NCBI GenBank assembly: GCA_002409965.1
Contig: DHON01000082.1
Span: 1 to 29,299 of the forward strand
Source of the DNA: Firmicutes bacterium UBA5389
GTDB taxonomy: Bacteria > Bacillota > DTU025
Direction: 5' to 3'
Length of the DNA stretch: 29,299 nucleotides
Shown here: positions 24,134 to 29,299 of the stretch, piece by piece
How positions within the stretch are numbered: position 1 is the first letter of the stretch
Layout: each line of letters opens with the position of its first letter
Translations under genes and position numbers: made by a program
The notes under the pieces: model-generated
What the model was told of the DNA's origin: nothing
The model's input: the letters and a program-made list of their open reading frames with translations, nothing else
The model's database searches: none

Positions 24134-24160
24134 CCCTTGCCAGCCTCACGGGACTAGTTT
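24134..24160 (-). promoter_or_regulatory. PyrR-binding RNA loop between pyrR and pyrB
   Basis: On the - strand, AGUC-CCGUGA-GGCU (24157-24142 region) forms a hairpin whose hexaloop fits the PyrR consensus CNGNGA, followed by GGCAAGGG. A flanking TTTAAA and an upstream CAGCGTA are shared with the copy before pyrR. Downstream there is a GGCTGC/GCAGCC stem but no T-run, so this site may act on translation or on a weaker attenuator. Confidence 0.75.
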
Positions 24161-24212
24161 AAAGGGACGGGATACGCTGAACGGGTTCGCGGGACGAGTG
24201 CGCGGAACAGGC

Positions 24213-24761
24213 CTACGGAACCAGCTCCTGGATAGTTACCTTGTCGTCGCCGTCTATTTCGCGGACGCACACCGACACTACTTCTTCGCGAGACGTCGGG
24301 ACGTTCTTGCCCACGAAATCCGGCTTGATCGGCAACTCGCGGTGGCCGCGGTCGATCAGTACCGCCAGCTGGATCCGCTTGGGCCGGCCCAGGTCGATCA
24401 GGGCGTCGAGCCCGGCGCGGACGGTTCGCCCGGTGTAGATCACATCGTCTACGAGCACGATACTCATGCCCGTGATGTCGAAATGGACTTCAGTCCGGTG
24501 AACTTGCGGCTGATTGGCCAGCGCAGTCAGGTCGTCTCTGTAGAGGGTGATGTCCAGCACGCCCACGGGCGGCCTGACTCCCTCAATGGATTCGATAAGA
24601 TCAGCCAGCCTGAAGGCGAGCGGGCCGCCTCTGCGCCTTATGCCCACCACGGCTACACCCTGCACGCCCTTGTTCGCCTCGATGATCTCGTGGGCAATGC
24701 GGGTGAGGGCGCGCTTCATGCTCATCTCGTCCATGATCTGATTCTTGTCGCGAAGTTTCAC
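24213..24761 (-). CDS. pyrR: Pyrimidine operon attenuation protein PyrR
   Basis: A UMP/UTP-responsive RNA-binding regulator with uracil phosphoribosyltransferase fold. Length is 182 residues. The PRPP motif VLVDDVIYTGRT (about 101-112) is intact; the N-terminal ALTRIAHEIIEANKG and the GIRRRGGPLA loop are typical. When UMP is high it binds the loops at 24945-24970 and 24134-24160 and favours termination. GTG at 24761 has GGAGGG about 11 nt upstream. It is the first gene of the pyr operon and so controls its own expression. Confidence 0.95.
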   Translation of the reverse strand: MKLRDKNQIMDEMSMKRALTRIAHEIIEANKGVQGVAVVGIRRRGGPLAFRLADLIESIEGVRPPVGVLDITLYRDDLTALANQPQVHRTEVHFDITGMSIVLVDDVIYTGRTVRAGLDALIDLGRPKRIQLAVLIDRGHRELPIKPDFVGKNVPTSREEVVSVCVREIDGDDKVTIQELVP

Positions 24762-24843
24762 AGGACTTGCACCCTCCTATCCTTGCCTTTCGCTTTGCTC
24801 TGCGTTTTGCTCTGATCCGCTCTGATCCGCTTCTACGTGTAGA

Positions 24844-24878
24844 GAAAAGCCTGCCGCGAGCCGTAAGGCCGGGCAGGC
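24844..24878 (-). terminator. Intrinsic terminator (attenuator) before pyrR
   Basis: On the - strand, GCCTGCC (24878-24872) pairs with GGCAGGC (24855-24849), with an extra GCC/GGC pairing inside, followed directly by TTTTCTCT. It lies between the PyrR loop and the pyrR start, as in Bacillus pyr attenuation. A second hairpin, TCCTGC/GCAGGA (24893-24898 with 24928-24933), lies upstream and may belong to the competing antiterminator. Tandem TCTGATCCGC (24811-24830) lies downstream, with no known role. Confidence 0.85.
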
Positions 24879-24944
24879 ATCATTCACTGAGTTCCTGCGG
24901 GATCGGACCCTTCGGGACTGAGCCCCTGCAGGATAGCCGCATCG

Positions 24945-24970
24945 CCCTTGTCGGCCTCACGGGACCAACT
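24945..24970 (-). promoter_or_regulatory. PyrR-binding RNA loop in pyrR leader
   Basis: On the - strand, GGUC-CCGUGA-GGCC forms a short perfect stem with the PyrR hexaloop consensus CNGNGA, followed by GACAAGGG; a lower stem can form with GUUGG/CCGAC-type pairing. It starts about 35 nt after the predicted transcription start and lies upstream of the terminator at 24844-24878. Confidence 0.83.
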
Positions 24971-25009
24971 TAAAGGTTACGCTGAGAATACGCTTGGTTG
25001 TCCGCTACA

Positions 25010-25038
25010 ATCATAGTCGATGGCGATGCGAGAGTCAA
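25010..25038 (-). promoter_or_regulatory. sigma70-type promoter of the pyr operon
   Basis: On the - strand, TTGACT (25038-25033), 17 bp, then TATGAT (25015-25010). Transcription would begin near 25003 and cover the attenuator, pyrR and all the following pyr genes. No second clear promoter is seen inside the operon. Confidence 0.83.
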
Positions 25039-25129
25039 CCCAAATTCCGGGGTTCATCCGCGTCTGTGATATTGACACGCAGATCCGGGGTTCAGATTTG
25101 GGTCAAAATGGGATACGTCGATTTGGGTC
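25038..25129. repeat. Cluster of short direct and inverted repeats between pyr promoter and creatininase gene
   Basis: TCCGGGGTTCA occurs at 25046-25056 and 25084-25094; GATTTGGGTC at 25095-25104 and 25120-25129; ACCCAAAT, the inverse of part of the latter, at 25038-25045 next to the pyr -35. The pattern recalls multiply repeated ends of IS21-type elements, but no transposase gene is near. It could equally be an operator cluster. TTGACA (25072-25077) lacks a fitting -10. From 25130 to 25319 I see only the ribosome site of the next gene. Confidence 0.5.
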
Positions 25130-25319
25130 GCAGGAAGGATAAGGACACTCTGAGTTGAAACATAGCAATGTGCTTGCGCCTGCACGCGGGTGTGCTTTTG
25201 TGCCGGGGGCCCCGCCTGAAAAGCGAGGCCTAGATCTGAGGTGCAGGTCCGGATCCCAGGTTCATAGCGGGAGGCGGCGGAGGCCGCGCTCCAGTAGGTC
25301 ATTATGGAGGCGACCAGTA

Positions 25320-26276
25320 GTGGAGGAAAAGGCCGAACGGAAAGACTTCGAAGTGATGGAGTATGTGGAGATGTCTCTTCCCGAACTACGCGCTCTAGAT
25401 CCTGGGAAGACTGTCTTCATGATCAGCGTCAGTCCCATTGAAGTGCATGGGCCGCATTTGCCGGTGGGGACGGATGTGTTCATATCGGATGATCTCGCGC
25501 GGCGCTACATGGAGGAACTGCACAAGAGACGGCCGGAGCTTGTCTTCGTGAAGCTTCCGTCTCTCTATGTCGGCTCTGACGCGCTTCCGGTCGCCGGGTC
25601 GCTGTCGGTGCCTGCGGTGCATCTGGAGGGTGTGTTGACCGCTTACGGAAAGGGCTTGGCCAGACAGGGTTTCCGCTATCTGTTCGTCGCGGATAACCAT
25701 GGGGGCCCGCGCCATCAGATGGGTGTGGAGGCCGCGGCCAGGACGCTTTGGAGGAAGCATCGCTTCTACTTGATAGACCCTTTCGGGGCGGATTTCCGCT
25801 ACATGGTGCAGCATGATCCGAAGTTCATGAGCCGGACCAGTCTGGGACCAGGGGTGTGCGGCGACGATCCCGACTGCCACGCCGGGACGAACGAGACCTC
25901 TCTGATGCTGGTGTGTTCGCCTGAGCGTGTGCGCGAGGGCTTCCGGAACGTCAAGGCTTCCCTGCCGCCTGCAAGGCGCGGGGCTGCGGCGTTCGTGGGC
26001 GGACTGGCTGCGTTCGTGCGGCTGCTCGGCGGGAGCACTCTCGGGCGGGATCTGGACCATCTGGCCAACACGTTGGCGTGGGTGAGCGACCCCGACATGA
26101 TCCCGTATATGGGAGACCCGGGCCGGGCGACGCGGGAGGCGGGGGAGGCGATGCTCGCGGCGCGGGTGGAGGTGGCCATGGAACTGTTCGAGCGGGCGCT
26201 GGCAAGTGGGACGGAGCCTGTCCATATACAGCCCATGCTGTGGGGAGTGCGGATTATGAAGAAGATGCCGGAGTAG
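25320..26276 (+). CDS. Creatininase-family amidohydrolase
   Basis: A 318-residue protein of the creatininase fold, metal-dependent hydrolases of cyclic or linear amides. Metal-binding residues appear in place: E41 and H43 in PIEVHGPHLPVGTD (with H46 and D52), the NHGG segment near 126-129, and H187/E192 in CHAGTNETSLML. The family includes creatininase, formamide hydrolases of riboflavin/F420 synthesis (ArfB-like) and mycofactocin peptidase MftE; nothing nearby picks out one of these. GTG at 25320 has GGAGG 9 nt upstream; ATG at 25356 would still keep the core. The protein is longer than average (about 240-260), with extra C-terminal helices. It stands alone between the pyr promoter and the RNase gene. 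Confidence 0.82.
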   Translation: MEEKAERKDFEVMEYVEMSLPELRALDPGKTVFMISVSPIEVHGPHLPVGTDVFISDDLARRYMEELHKRRPELVFVKLPSLYVGSDALPVAGSLSVPAVHLEGVLTAYGKGLARQGFRYLFVADNHGGPRHQMGVEAAARTLWRKHRFYLIDPFGADFRYMVQHDPKFMSRTSLGPGVCGDDPDCHAGTNETSLMLVCSPERVREGFRNVKASLPPARRGAAAFVGGLAAFVRLLGGSTLGRDLDHLANTLAWVSDPDMIPYMGDPGRATREAGEAMLAARVEVAMELFERALASGTEPVHIQPMLWGVRIMKKMPE

Positions 26277-26304
26277 GTCGGGCGATCAGTCGTCGGGTTC
26301 TGGG

Positions 26305-26424
26305 TCCGCGCCGAAGCTTGAGGTTCGCCCCAAAGTCTGAGGTTTGCGCCGAAGCTTGAGGTTTGCGCCGAAGCTTGAGGTCCGCCCCAAAGTTTGAGGG
26401 CGGCGGCGAGTCTGACTTTGGGGC
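26305..26424 (+). repeat. Five-unit 19-bp minisatellite with inverted flank before the beta-CASP gene
   Basis: Five contiguous 19-bp units (26305, 26324, 26343, 26362, 26381; end 26399) all end in GAGG. Two variants alternate as A-B-A-A-B: A contains GCGCCGAAGCTT, B contains GCCCCAAAGT(C/T)T. The B unit at 26384-26392 (GCCCCAAAG) is complementary to CTTTGGGGC at 26416-26424, giving a 9-bp stem in the leader, 36 bp before the start codon of the next gene. Confidence 0.85.
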
Positions 26425-26459
26425 CGGGCTGCTGAATAAGTACACAGGGAGAATTGATT

Positions 26460-29168
26460 ATGCGCATACGGTTCTTGGGGGGCGCCGGCGAAGTGGGCGC
26501 CTCTGCCATACTTGTTACGTCGAACTCGGGCAAGAACGTACTGCTGGACGCGGGTGTGAGGGTGAATGAGGAAGGCACTGAAATGCTGCCCAATTTGGAG
26601 CCGCTCAACAGTGTGAGTCTGGACGCTATCGTCGTATCCCACGCCCACCTCGATCACAGCGGGGCAGTGCCGCTGGTTGCGAAGGTGTCGCCGGGGGCGG
26701 GCGTCTACGCGACGGCCGCCACGAAAGATTTGGCCAAGGTGTTGCTGCATGACTCGATCAAGGTCGCGGAGTTCCGCGAGGGGCTGCAGCTTTTCGACGA
26801 GGGCGATGCCGAGCAGGCTCTGGACAGGATGATCACTTTCGGGTTCGAGTCTCCGTTCGAGCCTGCGCCGGGCGTGCTGGCGATGTTCCTGCCGGCCGGG
26901 CATATCCTCGGGGCCGCGGCGGTGCTACTGCAGATGGAGGAGGGGACGTTGCTCTACACGGGTGACTTTACCACCTTCGAACAGGAGACTGTGGGGATGC
27001 AGCGGTTCACGGGGGTGCTGCGGCGCGGGGTGGATGTGGCGGTGGTGGAGGCGACTTACGGCTCTAGGATACACGCGCCCCGATCCCATGAGGTGCGCCG
27101 GTTGCTGGATACCATCGGCGAGGTAGTGGCGGACGGGGGGAGGGTGCTGATCCCTGCGTTCGCTGTGGGGCGCGCGCAGGAGCTGGCACTGGCTCTACGC
27201 AACTACATAAGGCGGACTAAGAAGAAGTTCCCGGTCTATGTGGACGGGCTGATCCGGAACGTGAATGCAGTGTTCGCGCGTAACCCGACATATCTGGCCG
27301 ACAGGTACCGCAAGGAAGCGCTGCGAGGCGAGGAGCTTTTCTACACCAACGGGATAGAGGCGGTCACTAGCAAGGCGCAGCGCGACAAGATCATCTCGTC
27401 CAACGAACCCTGCGTGATCATTGCCAGTTCCGGGATGCTCGCAGGCGGCGTGTCGCCTGTCTATGCCGAGCGGATTGTGCAGGGGAGGAGGAACCTGCTG
27501 GCGATCGTGGGCTACCAGGACGAGGAGTCGCCTGGCCGCAGGCTGCTGGATCTGGCAGGCCGCGCGCAGGGCGAACGCTTCATACGGCTGGGAGACGCGG
27601 AATGCCAGGTCAAGTGCAAGGTTGCGAAATTCGGTCTATCGGCTCACGCCGACTCACTGGGCGTTGCTGCATCGATCAAGCCGCTTGAGCCCCGGTTTGT
27701 GCTGGTCAATCATGGCAATGACGAGTCACTTGAGGCCATGTCGGAGACGCTGGCAGCGCAGCTGCCCGAATCGCGGGTGGAGGTGGCGGCGCCGGGGGCG
27801 GTCTACGATTATGCAGCGGGCAGCGATGCAAAGGCGGCGACCGGTGAGGCTGGCGAGGCCGCGACAGAGGCTGGAAGCGCAGTGATTGCTGCGATTGCCG
27901 CGCCTGCCGCGCCTGCTGCTGGTGCAGAGGGCGGACTGACTTTGCGCGCCGCGGGCCGGCCCAGGAAGTATTCGCTCAACCCCAAGCTCAGGCAGATATC
28001 GCTTGATCGGGATGACGCGGTGGCGCCCGAGGCGCTGTGGCGGCATCTGGTGGACAACGGCATAGGCGGGACGACGGTGACGGTCGCGGATCTGCTGGCC
28101 GCCTGGTTCGGAAATGGTGCCGAAAGCCTGTCCGACGAGGACAAGCAGGTATTTCGGAAAGCAGTTCGGGATAGTCGACATTTCCGCACCATGGGAACTA
28201 ACCCTAACGCTGCATACGTGTTGACGGAAGATGAGTACAATGAGGCGATCACGCCGAAGCAGATGGAACAGAACGCCGCATATGCGCTGATCCAGGAGAA
28301 GCTGGGGTCCTTTGGCCTGCAGCGGATGGGTTTCGCGCCTGGCCCGGAGGGCACCGTAACGCTCTACTTCCCGACCCCCAAATATGCGTTGCGGTGTTTG
28401 GATGTCATCGCGGAGCTAGAACGGCAGATGCTGCGACCGGTTGGAGTTGCGCAGAGTTCGAACATGGAGTTTCTGAAGACTAAGATCAGGTCGGAGCTGG
28501 CGGACGAATTCGGAATCAGGATCACGCGCGACCCCTCTTTTGGGGCGCAGACTGCGATCGTGAGGACGTCTGCAGGGGCACATCAGCCTGGTGTGAATGG
28601 GCGAACCCTGGGCGAGTATGCGCAGGCGTTCGAGGACGCGACCGGGTTTAAGCTGCAGTTCAAGGCGGATGCTTCGGGCGCGCAGCAGCAGGCGCGGCTG
28701 TCGGCGGGTGTCATAGGCGGCGGGCAGGACGGCAGCGCTGATGTGGAACAGGCTGACCGGGCTGAGCGGGGCGTTTTGATGGAGCAGAACGCGGCCAGGC
28801 AGGCCATCGACGAGGCTTTCGCGAACACGCCTGATCGCCCTAAGGTGAGCATCTACCGTTCTGAGGGCCGTATGGTGCTGGGGTTCGTTACGCCGCAGGT
28901 AGGGGCGAGATACCGCGGATTGATGGATGATCTGGAGAGGACTACGGGGTGGCGTTTGGATGTGCATGAGAGTGCCAGGGTCAACGAGTTGGCCGATGTG
29001 GCCAGGCAGCTTCTGTGGGCTAGTAGGCTTGGCGACATGAAGGTTGGGGTGCATTTTGGGTACGCCGAGGCGCGGAGCAGTGTGGACGTGGATGAGGCTG
29101 TCGCGCAGGACCTCAACCGACGCTACCTGGAGCTGACAGGTTACGAGCTGAGGTTCAGGCGGACCTAA
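26460..29168 (+). CDS. Beta-CASP metallo-beta-lactamase (CPSF73-like) protein with duplicated C-terminal domain
   Basis: A 902-residue protein. Residues 1 to about 450 form a metallo-beta-lactamase/beta-CASP nuclease core: HAHLDH (61-66), H148 in PAGHILGA, D169 in YTGDF, E197 in VVEATYGS, SSGML (323-327), H396 in GLSAHAD and H418 in VNHG; all catalytic and metal ligands are present, so it is probably an active RNase of the CPSF73-like group. A 45-residue Ala/Gly linker (about 452-498) follows, then an unassigned helical region (about 500-600). Two similar domains of about 130 residues follow: 602-735 and 774-902. Both begin MEQNAA, share a G-x-V-x-L-x-F-x-T-P core and end in a TG(F/Y)(K/E)L(Q/R)F motif. 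ATG at 26460 has GGGAGA 7 nt upstream; TTG at 26454 is less likely. The C-terminal half is not one I recognise from a characterised enzyme; RNA binding is a guess. Confidence 0.88.
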   Translation: MRIRFLGGAGEVGASAILVTSNSGKNVLLDAGVRVNEEGTEMLPNLEPLNSVSLDAIVVSHAHLDHSGAVPLVAKVSPGAGVYATAATKDLAKVLLHDSIKVAEFREGLQLFDEGDAEQALDRMITFGFESPFEPAPGVLAMFLPAGHILGAAAVLLQMEEGTLLYTGDFTTFEQETVGMQRFTGVLRRGVDVAVVEATYGSRIHAPRSHEVRRLLDTIGEVVADGGRVLIPAFAVGRAQELALALRNYIRRTKKKFPVYVDGLIRNVNAVFARNPTYLADRYRKEALRGEELFYTNGIEAVTSKAQRDKIISSNEPCVIIASSGMLAGGVSPVYAERIVQGRRNLLAIVGYQDEESPGRRLLDLAGRAQGERFIRLGDAECQVKCKVAKFGLSAHADSLGVAASIKPLEPRFVLVNHGNDESLEAMSETLAAQLPESRVEVAAPGAVYDYAAGSDAKAATGEAGEAATEAGSAVIAAIAAPAAPAAGAEGGLTLRAAGRPRKYSLNPKLRQISLDRDDAVAPEALWRHLVDNGIGGTTVTVADLLAAWFGNGAESLSDEDKQVFRKAVRDSRHFRTMGTNPNAAYVLTEDEYNEAITPKQMEQNAAYALIQEKLGSFGLQRMGFAPGPEGTVTLYFPTPKYALRCLDVIAELERQMLRPVGVAQSSNMEFLKTKIRSELADEFGIRITRDPSFGAQTAIVRTSAGAHQPGVNGRTLGEYAQAFEDATGFKLQFKADASGAQQQARLSAGVIGGGQDGSADVEQADRAERGVLMEQNAARQAIDEAFANTPDRPKVSIYRSEGRMVLGFVTPQVGARYRGLMDDLERTTGWRLDVHESARVNELADVARQLLWASRLGDMKVGVHFGYAEARSSVDVDEAVAQDLNRRYLELTGYELRFRRT

Positions 29169-29299
29169 GTAGCTCGCAATAAGTCCTTGCGCCACGCATT
29201 GTCGTGGAAGCCCCGCGGCAAGCGGTCGCGAGTTCCAACGCCCGGCACGAACCGGAAAAAGAGCGTGTTCGGCGCACCGGACGTCTCGATGCTCGCATC
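29165..29299 (-). CDS. Possible C-terminal fragment of a gene entering from the right edge
   Basis: An open frame runs from the window end on the - strand to a TAG at 29167-29165, giving 44 codons with G or C in the third position in roughly three quarters, as in real genes here. The peptide (NTLFFRFVPGVGTRDRLPRG, then FHDNAWRKDLLRAT at the end) looks protein-like but I cannot name a family. Its stop overlaps the stop of the convergent beta-CASP gene. Too short to be certain. Confidence 0.35.
   Translation of the reverse strand, partial: DASIETSGAPNTLFFRFVPGVGTRDRLPRGFHDNAWRKDLLRAT

Noticed and set aside
25072..25100. A + strand promoter with TTGACA at 25072
   Set aside because: No acceptable -10 is found at 16-18 bp spacing.
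25155..25319. N-terminal extension of the creatininase-family protein
   Set aside because: The Arg-rich extension has no family similarity, and GTG 25320 has GGAGG at good spacing.
26305..26399. CRISPR-like array
   Set aside because: The units are contiguous with no spacers and are only 19 bp; it is a minisatellite.

Overview
The window looks like a chromosomal segment of a high-GC member of the Bacillota (Firmicutes), perhaps from the Clostridia or a neighbouring class. The grounds are: a pyrimidine operon led by pyrR with PyrR-type RNA binding loops and an intrinsic terminator; an NAD-type dihydroorotate dehydrogenase pair (pyrK/pyrD class 1B); Bacillus-style direct-repeat Pho boxes (TTAACA-like, 11-bp period); strong GGAGG ribosome sites; and many GTG starts. 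No rRNA, tRNA, CRISPR array or intact insertion sequence was seen. Placement below phylum level is not possible from this sequence alone.

Region 1 (about 200-8706, + strand) is a tungsten/molybdenum cofactor supra-operon. A sigma70-type promoter (227-255), preceded by a perfect 13-bp tandem repeat, drives a leader of about 330 nt that ends in a Moco/Tuco-type riboswitch (461-581). Then follow tupA-tupB-tupC (tungstate ABC importer), moeA, a second moeA fused to a periplasmic-binding-protein-like domain, moaA, moaC and a MOSC-MogA fusion. Most junctions overlap or are a few bases apart. moaD, moaE, moeB and the tungsto/molybdoenzymes are not in the window.

Region 2 (8803-11124) holds a small membrane-anchored J-domain protein, a convergent degV-family lipid-binding gene, and a vapBC-like toxin-antitoxin pair with a palindrome over its promoter -10 element.

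Region 3 (11125-18150) is a phosphate regulon: phoB-phoR (phoP-phoR), then pstB-phoU on the + strand, facing pstS-pstC-pstA on the - strand. The usual pstSCAB-phoU order is thus split into two convergent units whose stop codons overlap. A Pho-box array sits at the outer end of each unit.

Region 4 (18151-25038, - strand) is the pyr operon pyrR-pyrB-pyrC-pyrK-pyrD-pyrF-pyrE. It has a consensus promoter, an attenuator before pyrR and a second PyrR loop before pyrB. carAB is absent from the window.

Region 5 (25039-29299) contains a repeat-rich intergenic stretch, a creatininase-family amidohydrolase, a five-unit 19-bp minisatellite, and a 902-residue beta-CASP metallo-beta-lactamase (RNase-like) protein. 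Its unusual C-terminal half carries a duplicated domain of about 130 residues. A possible partial gene enters from the right edge on the - strand.
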